Origin: Xylanibacter rarus
Lineage (GTDB): Bacteria > Bacteroidota > Bacteroidia > Bacteroidales > Bacteroidaceae
Direction of reading: 5' to 3'
Length of the DNA stretch: 64,000 nt
NCBI RefSeq assembly: GCF_001275135.1
Contig: NZ_LFQU01000015.1
Coordinates: forward strand, 31,147 to 95,146
The notes under the pieces are model-generated. The model saw only the letters and a list, made by a program, of their open reading frames with translations, did not search any database and was not told the origin of the DNA. Within the stretch, counting starts at the first letter, position 1; each line of letters starts with the position of its first letter. Positions 34,347 to 44,056 of this stretch are shown piece by piece. Both the position numbers and the translations under genes were made by a program.

Positions 34347-35810
34347 ATGGATAATAAAGAAATAAATAAAAACAACGAGTTCGTAAGACAGGTGGCTGAG
34401 CAGAAATATGAGTTCGGCTTCACCACCGACGTGCATACGGACATAATCGACGTGGGCCTTAACGAGGACGTGGTGCGCCTGATTTCGCAGAAGAAGGGCG
34501 AGCCCGACTGGATGCTTGACTTCCGCCTGAAGGCCTACAACTACTGGAAGACGCTGGAGCAGCCTACCTGGGGACACGTGAACGTGCCCGAGATAGACTA
34601 TCAGGCTATATCATATTATGCCGACCCGCTGGCAAAGAAGAAGGACGAGGGTAAGAAAGAGATTGACCCCGAGCTGATGAAGACTTTCGACAAGCTGGGC
34701 ATTCCGCTCGAAGAACGCCTTATCCTTAGCGGCCAGACGGCCGTAGACGCCATTATGGACTCGGTGTCGGTGAAGACTACTTATAAGGAGAAGCTGGCCG
34801 AGAAGGGCATCATATTCTGCTCTATCGGTGAGGCGATAAAGGAACATCCTGACTTGGTAAGAGAGTATCTCGGCACGGTTGTGCCTTACCGCGACAACTT
34901 CTTCGCAGCCTTGAACAGCGCTGTGTTCAGCGACGGCTCGTTCGTCTACATACCAAAAGGCGTGCGCAGTCCGATGGAGCTTAGTTCTTATTTCCGCATC
35001 AACGCAAGAAACACGGGCCAGTTTGAGCGCACACTGATTATTGCCGAGGACGACAGCTATGTGTCTTATCTCGAAGGCTGTACGGCTCCGATGCGCGACG
35101 AGAATCAGCTTCATGCCGCCATCGTTGAGATTATCGTAAAGGACAACGCCGAAGTGAAATATTCTACGGTGCAGAACTGGTATCCGGGCGACGAGAACGG
35201 CAAGGGCGGAGTGTTCAACCTTGTTACAAAGCGTGGCGACCTGCGTGGAGTTAACTCAAAGCTGTCGTGGACTCAGGTTGAGACAGGCTCGGCCATCACG
35301 TGGAAATATCCTTCGTGCATCCTGCGCGGCGACAACTCTGTGGCTGAGTTCTACAGCGTAGCCGTTACCAACAACTATCAGGAGGCCGACACGGGTACGA
35401 AAATGATTCACTTGGGAAAGAACACCAAGAGCACTATAATAAGCAAGGGCATCAGCGCCGGACACAGCCAGAACTCTTACCGCGGATTGGTGCGTGTGTC
35501 GCCTAATGCCGACAATGCCCGCAACTATTCGTCGTGCGACTCGCTGCTGCTGGGCAGCGACTGCGGTGCCCACACGTTCCCGTATATGGACATACACAAC
35601 GACTCGGCGATAGTGGAGCACGAGGCTACGACGAGCAAGATAAGCGAAGACCAGCTGTTCTACTGCAATCAGCGAGGCATACCTACAGAGCAGGCCGTGG
35701 GCCTTATCGTCAACGGATATGCCAAGGAGGTTTTGAACAAGCTGCCTATGGAGTTTGCCGTTGAGGCTCAGAAGCTGCTCAGCGTGTCGTTGGAAGGCAC
35801 TGTGGGATAG
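34347..35810 (+). CDS. sufB: Fe-S cluster assembly scaffold protein SufB
   Basis: 487 residues from ATG 34347 (the open frame begins upstream, overlapping the promoter). SufB is the core of the SufBC2D complex that builds Fe-S clusters from cysteine sulphur. Family marks: [18 protein letters not shown] near the N-terminus, [72 protein letters not shown], and the C-terminal core [24 protein letters not shown]...[19 protein letters not shown] with its conserved Cys, Glu and His. The length is normal. First gene of sufB-(omp)-sufC-sufD-sufS. Confidence 0.97.
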   Translation: MDNKEINKNNEFVRQVAEQKYEFGFTTDVHTDIIDVGLNEDVVRLISQKKGEPDWMLDFRLKAYNYWKTLEQPTWGHVNVPEIDYQAISYYADPLAKKKDEGKKEIDPELMKTFDKLGIPLEERLILSGQTAVDAIMDSVSVKTTYKEKLAEKGIIFCSIGEAIKEHPDLVREYLGTVVPYRDNFFAALNSAVFSDGSFVYIPKGVRSPMELSSYFRINARNTGQFERTLIIAEDDSYVSYLEGCTAPMRDENQLHAAIVEIIVKDNAEVKYSTVQNWYPGDENGKGGVFNLVTKRGDLRGVNSKLSWTQVETGSAITWKYPSCILRGDNSVAEFYSVAVTNNYQEADTGTKMIHLGKNTKSTIISKGISAGHSQNSYRGLVRVSPNADNARNYSSCDSLLLGSDCGAHTFPYMDIHNDSAIVEHEATTSKISEDQLFYCNQRGIPTEQAVGLIVNGYAKEVLNKLPMEFAVEAQKLLSVSLEGTVG

Positions 35811-35888
35811 TTCTTCAAATTAAAAATTGGTGGGGTAGTGCCGTAGGGGTTTATCGGTTCATCAACGATATATATTAAAAATATTATT

Positions 35889-36629
35889 ATGATGAATACA
35901 AGACCATTGATTGTTTTAGCCTTGCTGCTTTGTCTGTCAAGACCTGTGGCAATCGCTCAGGACGATGACTCGCGGCGATGGGCAATAGACTTCAGGCTAA
36001 GTCCTGTAAAGCCGGTTGTGTCGCTAAACGAAACTCCCGACAAGTATTACGACCCTTTGAAGGCAGGCGGCGGTCCTAACTTCTCTGCTCACCTAGAGTA
36101 TTTCATTCCGCAGACAGGCTTCTCTGTTGTCGGCGGCTATGACCACGAAGTGATGGATTTCTACTCAGGCGACGTGTCAGCCGATCTGTCGCAGATTATG
36201 CTTGGCGGCCGCTGGTATTTCCTGTCAAAGTCATGCCCGCTGCAGCCTTATCTCGGCGTAAGCACCTTCTGGAACGTTGCCGGGCGCAAGGATGCAGGTA
36301 CGATAAGCATGTCGGGAATGTATGGCAGCTATGAGCGCAAGTACAGCGTGAGCAGCCCCGTGCTGAGTGTGGCGCCGGTGGTGGGTCTCGACATATATCT
36401 GTTTTCGTGTGTGGCTCTTGAGGTCGATTATGGCTTCCGCATGGCTGTTGACGGACATACATCGTCGCAGACGACATTCGGAAAGGACACAACACCCTAT
36501 GCAATGCGCTCGCCGATGCACCGCCACGCGCTGTCGGTGGGACTGAAAGTTACGTTCCCGTTCAAGTTTACAAACAGTGATGTCACCGGACTGCTGGACA
36601 CTCTGCTGACATATCTATATCTGAAATAA
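35889..36629 (+). CDS. Outer-membrane beta-barrel protein encoded inside the suf operon
   Basis: 246 residues. Signal peptide MMNTRPLIVLALLLCLSRPVAIAQ. It has an eight-strand-like barrel pattern (RWAIDFRLSPVKPVV; FSAHLEYFIPQTGFSVVGGYDHEVMD; DLSQIMLGGRWYFLSKSCPLQPYLGVSTFWNV; PVVGLDIYLFSCVALEVDYGFRMAV; HALSVGLKVTFPFKF) like OmpA-type or porin-family small barrels. It sits 78 bp after sufB and 53 bp before sufC on the same strand, with no terminator on either side, so it is probably co-transcribed. No known link between small barrels and Fe-S assembly is evident, so either the location is incidental or it serves iron/sulphur uptake. Confidence 0.75.
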   Translation: MMNTRPLIVLALLLCLSRPVAIAQDDDSRRWAIDFRLSPVKPVVSLNETPDKYYDPLKAGGGPNFSAHLEYFIPQTGFSVVGGYDHEVMDFYSGDVSADLSQIMLGGRWYFLSKSCPLQPYLGVSTFWNVAGRKDAGTISMSGMYGSYERKYSVSSPVLSVAPVVGLDIYLFSCVALEVDYGFRMAVDGHTSSQTTFGKDTTPYAMRSPMHRHALSVGLKVTFPFKFTNSDVTGLLDTLLTYLYLK

Positions 36630-36682
36630 ACAATCACGGCAGGCGAAAGCCGTAAGGCCGGAATAAATTATAAGCAAGAATT

Positions 36683-37432
36683 ATGTTAGAAATAAAAGAC
36701 TTACACGCCAAGATTGGCGACAAGGAAATATTGAAGGGCATCAACCTCACCATAAAGGACGGTGAGACACATGCCATAATGGGACCTAACGGTTCGGGCA
36801 AGAGTACATTGAGCGCTGTGCTGGTCGGTAATCCGCTTTATGAGGTTACGTCAGGCTCGATAACCTTCAACGGCAAGGACCTGCTCGAGATGAAGCCTGA
36901 GGACAGGGCACACGAAGGACTCTTCCTTTCGTTCCAGTATCCCGTGGAGATTCCGGGCGTGTCGATGACCAACTTCATGCGTGCCGCCATAAACGAGAAG
37001 CGCAAGTATGAGGGCAAGGAGCCGCTCAACGCAGCCGACTTCCTGAAGCTGATGCGCGAGAAGAGAAAGATTGTTGAGCTTGACAGCAAGCTGTCTAACC
37101 GCTCTGTGAACGAAGGTTTCAGCGGCGGCGAGAAGAAGCGTAACGAGATTTTCCAGATGGCAATGCTCGAGCCGAAGCTCAGTATTCTGGATGAGACAGA
37201 CTCTGGCCTCGACGTTGACGCGCTGCGCATTGTTGCCGAAGGCGTCAACAAGTTGCGCACACCGGAGTCGAGCTGCATCGTAATCACTCACTATGAGCGC
37301 CTGCTCGACATCATCAAGCCCGATATCGTTCACGTGCTCTACAAGGGACGCATCGTAAAGACCGCCGGTCCGGAACTGTCGAAGGAGATAGAGACACGCG
37401 GATACGACTGGATTAAAGAAGAGGTGGACTGA
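36683..37432 (+). CDS. sufC: Fe-S assembly ATPase SufC
   Basis: 249 residues. ABC-type ATPase that drives conformational change in the SufBC2D scaffold. Walker A GPNGSGKST at 34-42, Q-loop LFLSFQYPVEIPGV, the SufC-type signature FSGGEKKRNEIFQMAML, Walker B LSILDETDSGLDVDAL and H-loop VITHYERLLD are all intact. It has no membrane domain, as expected for SufC. Confidence 0.97.
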   Translation: MLEIKDLHAKIGDKEILKGINLTIKDGETHAIMGPNGSGKSTLSAVLVGNPLYEVTSGSITFNGKDLLEMKPEDRAHEGLFLSFQYPVEIPGVSMTNFMRAAINEKRKYEGKEPLNAADFLKLMREKRKIVELDSKLSNRSVNEGFSGGEKKRNEIFQMAMLEPKLSILDETDSGLDVDALRIVAEGVNKLRTPESSCIVITHYERLLDIIKPDIVHVLYKGRIVKTAGPELSKEIETRGYDWIKEEVD

Positions 37433-37554
37433 ATTTAATTTATAATTCACAATTCATAATTCATAATTGGATTGCGCTGAACTTCGTTTCATAATTCACA
37501 ATTCTTAATTCGTAATTGGCTAACGCCGAACTTCGTTTCATAATTAATATACGG
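37433..37554. repeat. AT-rich direct repeats between sufC and sufD
   Basis: Two tandem units each contain AATTCATAATT/AATTCACAATT-type words, then AATTGG, then GCGCTG or CTAACGCCG, then AACTTCGTTTCATAATT. The GGCTAACGCCG and AACTTCGTTTC words recur at 34128-34245 upstream of sufB. It interrupts the operon but contains no obvious terminator. Confidence 0.5.
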
Positions 37555-38901
37555 ATGGATAGCGAAAAACAATATATAGACCTTTACAACCAGTGCCGCG
37601 ACATGATATGCGCGCACAGCTCAGCGCCGCTCAACGCCGTGCGCGATGCTGCGTTCGACGACTTCAAGCGGATGGGATTCCCGACAAAGAAGGTCGAGAG
37701 ATATAAATACACCGACATTCCGTCGCTATTTGAGCCCGACTACGGCCTTAACCTCAACCGCCTTAACATACCGGTTGACCCGTATGAGGCTTTCAGATGC
37801 GACGTGCCTAACCTCAGTACATCGCTCTATTTCATAGTGAACGACGGCTTCTATGGCAAGTCTACGCCTAAGGGTCAGCCGCTTCCCGAAGGAGTGATTG
37901 TCGACTCGCTGGGCAAGGTGGCTGCCGAAAGGCCAGAACTGATAGAGAAATATTATGCCAAGCTGGCAAAGACTTCTGAAGACGGCATAACGGCTCTCAA
38001 CACAATGCTGGCACAGGACGGACTGCTGGTTTATGTGCCCAAGGGCGTTGTGGTAAACAAGGCCGTGCAGGTGATCAACATCCTGCGCTCTGACGTCGAC
38101 CTGATGGTTAATCGCCGTGTGCTGATAATAGTGGAGGAGGGGGCTGAAATCAAGCTGCTCTTCTGCGATCATGCCGCCGACGACCGCCGTTTCCTCACCA
38201 CGCAGGTTATCGAGGCTTATGTGGGCGACAATGCCGGACTTGACCTCTACTGCCTTGAGGAAACTCACGCAAAGAACGTTCGCGTGAGCAATCTGTTCAT
38301 TGAGCAGCAGCGCAGCAGCAGAGTCAACCATAACATAATAACGCTGCACAACGGCATAACACGCAACCGCACCGACCTCGTGTTTGCAGGTGAGGGTGCC
38401 GAGTGTAACCTCAGCGGATGTGTTATAGCCGACAAGAAACAGCATGTTGACAATAATACGCTGATAGATCATCGCGTGGCTCACTGCACGAGCAACGAAC
38501 TGTATAAATACGTTCTCGACGAGAGCGCCACGGGAGCCTTTGCCGGCCGAGTGCTGGTGCGTCATGGTGCACAGAAGACCGACTCGGTGATGCGTAACCA
38601 GAACCTCTGTTCAACCAAAGAGGCGCGTATGTACACGCAGCCGATGCTGGAGATATATGCCGACGACGTTAAGTGTGCCCACGGCAGCACCGTGGGTCAG
38701 CTCAACGATGCGGCCCTGTTCTACATGCGCCAGCGCGGCATCAGCCTTAAGGAGGCCAAGCTCCTGCTTGAGTTTGCCTTCGTCAACGAGGTCGTAGACG
38801 GCATAAAGCTCGAGCCGCTCCGCGACCGTCTGCATTATCTCGTAGAGAAACGCTTCCGCGGCGAACTCAACAAGTGCGAGGGATGCAAGCTGTGCAGATA
38901 A
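37555..38901 (+). CDS. sufD: Fe-S cluster assembly protein SufD
   Basis: 448 residues from ATG 37555 (the longer open frame starts within the repeat). SufD is the SufB paralogue in the SufBC2D scaffold, thought to help iron acquisition. Marks: RMGFPTKKVERYKYTDIPSLFEPDYG (Trp/Tyr-rich N-terminal motif region), LLVYVPKGVVVNKAVQVINIL, VNHNIITLHNGITRNRTDLVFAGEGAECNLSG, LVRHGAQKTDSVMRNQNLCSTKEARMYTQPMLEIYADDVKCAHGSTVGQLNDAALFYMRQRGIS. A Cys-rich end (CEGCKLC) is typical of Bacteroidetes SufD. The gene is 122 bp downstream of sufC. Confidence 0.96.
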   Translation: MDSEKQYIDLYNQCRDMICAHSSAPLNAVRDAAFDDFKRMGFPTKKVERYKYTDIPSLFEPDYGLNLNRLNIPVDPYEAFRCDVPNLSTSLYFIVNDGFYGKSTPKGQPLPEGVIVDSLGKVAAERPELIEKYYAKLAKTSEDGITALNTMLAQDGLLVYVPKGVVVNKAVQVINILRSDVDLMVNRRVLIIVEEGAEIKLLFCDHAADDRRFLTTQVIEAYVGDNAGLDLYCLEETHAKNVRVSNLFIEQQRSSRVNHNIITLHNGITRNRTDLVFAGEGAECNLSGCVIADKKQHVDNNTLIDHRVAHCTSNELYKYVLDESATGAFAGRVLVRHGAQKTDSVMRNQNLCSTKEARMYTQPMLEIYADDVKCAHGSTVGQLNDAALFYMRQRGISLKEAKLLLEFAFVNEVVDGIKLEPLRDRLHYLVEKRFRGELNKCEGCKLCR

Positions 38902-39209
38902 AATTCGGTAGTTAGAAGTAGTTAAAGGAGTTAGAGTAGTTAAAGTCATTACCTTTGTTGATGTCGTCATTCTTTATGTAATAATGTTGACTGGAATTTG
39001 GCTTTGGCTGCTCTAATTCTGAAAATAAGCTCGGATACTTGCATGTTTTCATCTCTTGCAATATAAAGTTTCAAGGCTTGTATACTTCAACTGCTCTGAC
39101 TTCTGTAGTTTACTGAATATTCTCGTTAGTCTTTGGCCACGTTACTTTGTATAAAATTATTTAGGCTATTGACTTTAACTACTCTAATTCCTTTAACTCC
39201 TAAAAAAGT
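38902..39209. repeat. Spacer between sufD and sufS bounded by a 26-bp inverted repeat
   Basis: The 26-nt arm at 38920-38945 (AGTTAAAGGAGTTAGAGTAG...) is an inverted copy, with one mismatch, of 39173-39198 (CTTTAACTACTCTAATTCC...). The 227-bp interior is AT-rich with no gene. It could be a small MITE-like insertion in the operon or a long-range RNA hairpin that insulates sufS. Confidence 0.55.
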
Positions 39210-40424
39210 ATGTTCGACGTAACCAAAATAAGAGAAGACTTCCCGATACTCAGCCGTAAGGTTTACGACCGTCCGCTGGTATATCTCGACAACGGTGCAA
39301 CAACGCAGAAGCCGCTGTGTGTGCTCGATGCCATGCGCGAAGAGTATCTCAATGTCAATGCAAACGTACACCGCGGCGTGCATTATCTTTCGCAGCAGGC
39401 AACCGACCTGCACGAACAGGCACGCGAGAAGGTGCGCAAGTTTATCAATGCAGGTTCGGTTAACGAAATAATCTTCACGCGCGGAACCACCGAGAGCCTT
39501 AACCTTGTGGTTTCGTCGTTCTGCGACGGGTTTATGAGCGAGGGCGACGAGGTTATCGTGTCCGTCATGGAGCATCATTCCAACATCGTGCCGTGGCAGC
39601 TTCAGGCAGCGCGTAAAGGCATATCGCTGCGCGTGATACCGATGAACGACAAAGGCGAACTGCTGCTCGACGAATACGAAAAGCTGTTCACTGAGCGCAC
39701 TAAGATAGTCAGCGTTACGCATGTAAGCAATGTCCTCGGAACGGTAAATCCTGTTAAGGAGATTGTGCGCATAGCCCACGAGCACGGCGTTCCCGTTATG
39801 GTTGACGGTGCACAGAGCACTCCTCACTTTGCCGTTGACGTGCAAGACATCGACTGCGACTTCTTTGCCTTCAGCGGGCATAAGATGTATGGTCCTACAG
39901 GCGTAGGCGTGCTATACGGAAAGGAAGACTGGCTCGACCGCATGCCGCCGTATCAGGGCGGAGGCGAGATGATAGAGAGTGTAAGCTTTGAGAAGACTGT
40001 GTTTGAGCATCTCCCGTTTAAGTTTGAGGCCGGCACGCCCGACTATGTTGCCACTCACGGCCTTGCCACCGCCATCGACTATATCAGTTCGATAGGCATC
40101 GACAACATCTCGCGTCATGAGCAGGAACTCACAAGATACTGCATGGAGCGGATGCAGGAGATAGACGGCATCAGACTCTTCGGCACGGCCAATGATAAAG
40201 ACGCCGTGGTTTCGTTCCTCGTAGGCGACATCCACCATCTCGACATGGGCACGCTGCTCGACCGTCTCGGCATAGCCGTTCGCACCGGTCACCACTGCGC
40301 CCAGCCCCTCATGATACGTCTCGGCATACAGGGCACGGTGAGAGCCTCGTTTGCCATGTATAACACAAAGCAGGAGATAGACGTTCTTGTTGAAGGCATA
40401 AAGCGCGTAAGCAAGATGTTTTGA
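39210..40424 (+). CDS. sufS: Cysteine desulfurase SufS
   Basis: 404 residues. PLP-dependent, class V aminotransferase fold; it removes sulphur from cysteine and passes it to the Suf scaffold. Start MFDVTKIREDFPILSRKVYDRPLVYLDNGATTQKP is family-typical. The PLP lysine is Lys225 in FSGHKMYGPTG. The persulphide-forming Cys363 lies in RTGHHCAQP. The group-II pattern (MEHHSNIVPWQ) indicates SufS/CsdA. No sufE or sufU follows in this window, so the sulphur-acceptor partner must be encoded elsewhere. Last gene of the operon; a bidirectional terminator follows. Confidence 0.97.
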   Translation: MFDVTKIREDFPILSRKVYDRPLVYLDNGATTQKPLCVLDAMREEYLNVNANVHRGVHYLSQQATDLHEQAREKVRKFINAGSVNEIIFTRGTTESLNLVVSSFCDGFMSEGDEVIVSVMEHHSNIVPWQLQAARKGISLRVIPMNDKGELLLDEYEKLFTERTKIVSVTHVSNVLGTVNPVKEIVRIAHEHGVPVMVDGAQSTPHFAVDVQDIDCDFFAFSGHKMYGPTGVGVLYGKEDWLDRMPPYQGGGEMIESVSFEKTVFEHLPFKFEAGTPDYVATHGLATAIDYISSIGIDNISRHEQELTRYCMERMQEIDGIRLFGTANDKDAVVSFLVGDIHHLDMGTLLDRLGIAVRTGHHCAQPLMIRLGIQGTVRASFAMYNTKQEIDVLVEGIKRVSKMF

Positions 40425-40451
40425 CTTTAGTATTTACTTTTTATATAATAG

Positions 40452-40493
40452 AAAAATCCTGGAAGTGTAGAGTTTTATTCTTCCAGGATTTTT
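40452..40493. terminator. Bidirectional terminator between sufS and the SusE-like gene
   Basis: AAAAATCCTGGAAG (40452-40465) pairs perfectly with CTTCCAGGATTTTT (40480-40493) around a 14-nt loop. T runs occur on both strands. It separates convergent sufS and the minus-strand SusC/D operon. Confidence 0.85.
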
Positions 40494-40514
40494 GTTTGTT
40501 TCATGCTTCAAGGG

Positions 40515-42401
40515 CTATTTCCTCTTAATGCTGCCTTTGATTTTTGTTGCCTTTAGCATGATATTGCTAGACATCTTTGTCTTATAAATGTATCTTGAAT
40601 TCTTATTAAACATTCTTGGAACGAAATTTCTAATCTTAATGTTATTCTTGGTAGAGATTCCTTGTGCTCCATTAATTTCAAATGTTTCGTATGCACCACC
40701 GAGCCAGCCATACTCACCATTAACATAAACGTAATAAATGGTACCAAACACGAACATTTGGGCTTCTTGGTCATATCCGCTTGTATGTTGGTCTGTGACA
40801 CCGAACAGAAGCGCAGCATCTCCTACATATAGAGGTCCGTATGTCTGATGAGAGAATCCGGTGTCAACATCTTTGAACGAAATATAGCCTTGATCGTCCA
40901 TAGTGAATGTTAAACTGCCTTCTTGTGTTATCCATGGTTCAATCTTATAGTTAAATGGATTCTTCTTATCCTGATACATTGTGGCAGAGTATGATGGAGT
41001 AATATCATTGATTATAGGATTACCTACGAAATTATCACTGCCCTCACCATCTGTTATAAATGCCGGTTGTACATTATGTGTAAATGTTCCAGAATAAACA
41101 GGTTGCCAGTCTGCGGCACTTGATTCACCTCCCAATGAGAATTTAAATGGTGTTGCAGAATGATTTTTCATGTTGCCCTGAGCGTCATATGTAACTATAA
41201 TCATAATATAATTACCGCTTTCTGTTAATTGTGCCTGTATGTCTTCTCCCGATGTAATATAGTTTGACTCTATATTACCATCATTTATGGCTGTTACAAT
41301 TTCATTTATGTCATCACCTTCTGCAGCGATTACCCATCTTGCAAAAGCGACATCTTTGCCAAGAGTTATTGTACCTTGTACATAGCTGTTGTCTTTTGCA
41401 TCGGTAAATCTTCCCGTATAGGTGAATGAAGATGTATAGTCGGTTATTTCATACCCTGGCATTGCTATTGCAAACATTCCGTCTGAATTTGTATAATAGG
41501 TTGGACTTGTTATCTGTGAAGGTCCAAGCTCCATTAAGAAACTTTGTGCAGGCATGGTAATTATACCATCTTGATATGTTCCGAAATATTCAGGCGCAAT
41601 CTGCTTTAACGTTTCTACATCGTATCCGTTAAGTACATTTAGTGCAGTTACATAACTGTAAAGAAGAATATTGTCTGAACCGTATTTTCCTGGAAGTATT
41701 GTTCCATCTACATAGGCATGAGCTGGATCCGAAACATCGAAGATGATACCATTGTCATTATTAAATGTGATAGCACTTCCATTATACATTTTATAAATTT
41801 CCGTATCTTCGCCGTAAGGATTCTTGAGACGGTAACGGCCTTCTTTTAGAGCACTTTTTTGTAGTGGAACTTTGTAGGTTAGAGGTTCTATACCGAAAAC
41901 AGAAGATATGAGACCTTCACGATAAGTTACTTCTTCTCCTGTATCAATCCATTCTGTAAGACCAGCTGATATTGTGCATGATGAATCTCCGTATGGAGTG
42001 GTATAAGCTTCATCTCCAATACTGAGTGTAATGTTTTCATAATATCCATATCCGCATTTGTCTGACAGAAGGGTTTTGGGGTCGTATGCAATATTTATGT
42101 CTGCTGTTGTCGCACCGTCTGCAAAAGTCACTGTTGCTGGGACAGTGTAGATACTGCCGTCTTTAGTTACAGCGTTTATTTTTACGGTAAGTTCACCTTC
42201 GCTCTGAATACGGTTTATCTGTACCTGAAAACTGTTTTTTGCAGGATCCAAGTCGTAATTTGAGGCAAGGGTTGTTTTAAAATATACCTGTTCACCCTCG
42301 GCTGTTGCAGCAGTATGCTCATATTCTTCGGTACATGACCCCATAACGAGTGCAAGCGCCACGAAAATGAACATCGTGCAATAACTGAATATTTTATTCA
42401 T
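40515..42401 (-). CDS. SusE/F-like surface lipoprotein, operon 1
   Basis: 628 residues. Lipoprotein signal with lipobox VMGSC and acidic +2/+3 region (CTEEYEH), consistent with a Bacteroidetes surface-export signal. An N-terminal beta domain (VQINRIQSEGELTVKINAVTKDGSIYTVPATVTFADGATT) resembles a Calx-beta/BACON-type module. The C-terminal third includes WQPVYSGTFTHNVQPAFITDGEGSDN...PWITQEGSLTFTMDDQGYISFKDV, closely similar to the operon-2 protein at 53889. By position after SusC-SusD it should be an accessory glycan- or ligand-binding lipoprotein. The substrate is not identifiable. Last gene of the minus-strand operon. Confidence 0.8.
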   Translation of the reverse strand: MNKIFSYCTMFIFVALALVMGSCTEEYEHTAATAEGEQVYFKTTLASNYDLDPAKNSFQVQINRIQSEGELTVKINAVTKDGSIYTVPATVTFADGATTADINIAYDPKTLLSDKCGYGYYENITLSIGDEAYTTPYGDSSCTISAGLTEWIDTGEEVTYREGLISSVFGIEPLTYKVPLQKSALKEGRYRLKNPYGEDTEIYKMYNGSAITFNNDNGIIFDVSDPAHAYVDGTILPGKYGSDNILLYSYVTALNVLNGYDVETLKQIAPEYFGTYQDGIITMPAQSFLMELGPSQITSPTYYTNSDGMFAIAMPGYEITDYTSSFTYTGRFTDAKDNSYVQGTITLGKDVAFARWVIAAEGDDINEIVTAINDGNIESNYITSGEDIQAQLTESGNYIMIIVTYDAQGNMKNHSATPFKFSLGGESSAADWQPVYSGTFTHNVQPAFITDGEGSDNFVGNPIINDITPSYSATMYQDKKNPFNYKIEPWITQEGSLTFTMDDQGYISFKDVDTGFSHQTYGPLYVGDAALLFGVTDQHTSGYDQEAQMFVFGTIYYVYVNGEYGWLGGAYETFEINGAQGISTKNNIKIRNFVPRMFNKNSRYIYKTKMSSNIMLKATKIKGSIKRK

Positions 42402-42428
42402 AATATTGTCTATTTAAATTATTTCTAT

Positions 42429-44033
42429 TTATTTTGCGTAGTTATTTGCCGGGTCAGGGTTGTTATAATATCTTACACCGGCATTATTTGTCTCTTCTGA
42501 GCGTACTATAGCCCAGTTCATCCATGCAGGACGTGAAGTAGTCTTGAATTGTGCCCGAGATTCTATGTTGACAGATGTAGTCTTGTCAACAGCATAGCCT
42601 AGGCGTTTAATGTCGAAGAACGACTGGCCTTCACCCCAAAGCTCAATTTGTTTCTGGAAAACAATTTCTTCTATAATTTGGTCTTGGCTTGTACCTTTAA
42701 AAGAATACTTCGTGTCACGTGACAGCATGAAGGTTTCGAGCAATTTCTTTCCACGTTCAGCGTCTTGGTGAGCAGCAGCTTCAGCTTCAATGAAATACAT
42801 TTCTTCAATTCGCATTATCGGGAATGCCGTGACATTTCCTGCTGTATAGTCGCTAACGTTTCCACCGGCAGGACGGAATTTAGTTGAAGTATAATCTTCA
42901 AGAGCTTCGCCTATTTCTGCATCGCAATATGTATTCTTTCCATACAGTGAAGAACCTTCTGGAGCTTTAAACATAAGTTTACGCCAGTCAGTATTGCTCA
43001 TTTTATTATAAGTAGCTGAAGGAATCTGTGGAAGAACACCAGCTCCTCCCATTGACAGAGGACCACTGTATCCATACGTGTTTTCTGATGTCATGAATGC
43101 AGCCCAATTCATAAGATTGCTGACATTGCCGCGTGAATAAGTTGCTCCCCACATCCATTTTGTAGCATCGTTGAATCCTGTAGTTATGTTGAGTGCCTCT
43201 TCCTTTGTCATTGGCTGTGACGTAGAGGCATCTATTGCCATGCGTGCATATTTTTCAGCCATAGGATAGTTTTCCATCCACATATAAAGACGTGCATAAA
43301 GACCATAAACGCAGTCGATCTTAGGTACGGATGTGCTTGATATTTTCAGTAGGGGTACAAACTTTTCTGCAGCCTGCAAGTCACTGAGGATAAAATTGAA
43401 CATGTCTTTTTTCTTTGCACGCGGGTTGTTACGTGCTTGCTGTTCTGTTGTCTTCTCTGTTACAATAGGTACTGTCAGACCGGAAATGTCATTTCCCTCT
43501 GGACTTATTGGCTTCGTCTTGTCATTTTCAAGGAACTCGTATTCGCGGGCCATATCGAGATAAATCAAAGCGCGGTAGGCAAATGCTGCACCGGCAAGAC
43601 CTTTTTCAGAGTCAGTTCCGCTTATTGTGTCAACTGCAGCAATAGCGTTATTAGCAGCCAGGACAAAACCTGTTTGATATTGCCACATGAATTGGGCTGT
43701 AAGGTATTCGCGTCCCCAATATAAATCATAGTACCAGTTGCCCCATTGGTTGTATTGGTAGCCATTGGGACTGAATGCCAATTCGCCAGACTGTATATCT
43801 CGAATAATCATCAAACCGGCATATCCGATTGACCAATGGTAACTTGACGTCCATATTTTTGAAAATTGATTGTTCAGACCCATGACAAGTGCTTCTGCAC
43901 TTTCTTCTGTAGGTGGCACCTGTTCATCGGTAACGCCACTTGTAGGCAGGGTTTCGTCAATACAGCTTGAAAGCGTAAATGACGATACCAAGACCATCAG
44001 CATGCTAAGTCCGTATATAAATATCTTTTTCAT
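42429..44033 (-). CDS. SusD/RagB-family surface lipoprotein, operon 1
   Basis: 534 residues. Lipoprotein signal ends FTLSSC-IDE. SusD marks: MIIRDIQSGELAFSPNG, ANNAIAAVDTISGTDSEKGLAGAAFAYRALIYLDMAREYEF (TPR-type helices), DCVYGLYARLYMWMENYPMAEKYARMAID, MRIEEMYFIEAEAAAHQDAERGKKLLETFM, and WGEGQSFFDIKRLGY near the C-terminus. It captures ligands at the surface and closes over the SusC barrel encoded immediately upstream (24-bp gap). Paralogue of the operon-2 SusD. Confidence 0.94.
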   Translation of the reverse strand: MKKIFIYGLSMLMVLVSSFTLSSCIDETLPTSGVTDEQVPPTEESAEALVMGLNNQFSKIWTSSYHWSIGYAGLMIIRDIQSGELAFSPNGYQYNQWGNWYYDLYWGREYLTAQFMWQYQTGFVLAANNAIAAVDTISGTDSEKGLAGAAFAYRALIYLDMAREYEFLENDKTKPISPEGNDISGLTVPIVTEKTTEQQARNNPRAKKKDMFNFILSDLQAAEKFVPLLKISSTSVPKIDCVYGLYARLYMWMENYPMAEKYARMAIDASTSQPMTKEEALNITTGFNDATKWMWGATYSRGNVSNLMNWAAFMTSENTYGYSGPLSMGGAGVLPQIPSATYNKMSNTDWRKLMFKAPEGSSLYGKNTYCDAEIGEALEDYTSTKFRPAGGNVSDYTAGNVTAFPIMRIEEMYFIEAEAAAHQDAERGKKLLETFMLSRDTKYSFKGTSQDQIIEEIVFQKQIELWGEGQSFFDIKRLGYAVDKTTSVNIESRAQFKTTSRPAWMNWAIVRSEETNNAGVRYYNNPDPANNYAK

Positions 44034-44056
44034 ATTTTTTCTGTTTGTAATTGTTT

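Noticed and set aside
34291-40424. Search for sufE/sufU or an IscR/SufR regulator in the suf locus
   Set aside because: None is present between 33.6 and 40.5 kb, so neither was annotated. They may be encoded elsewhere.
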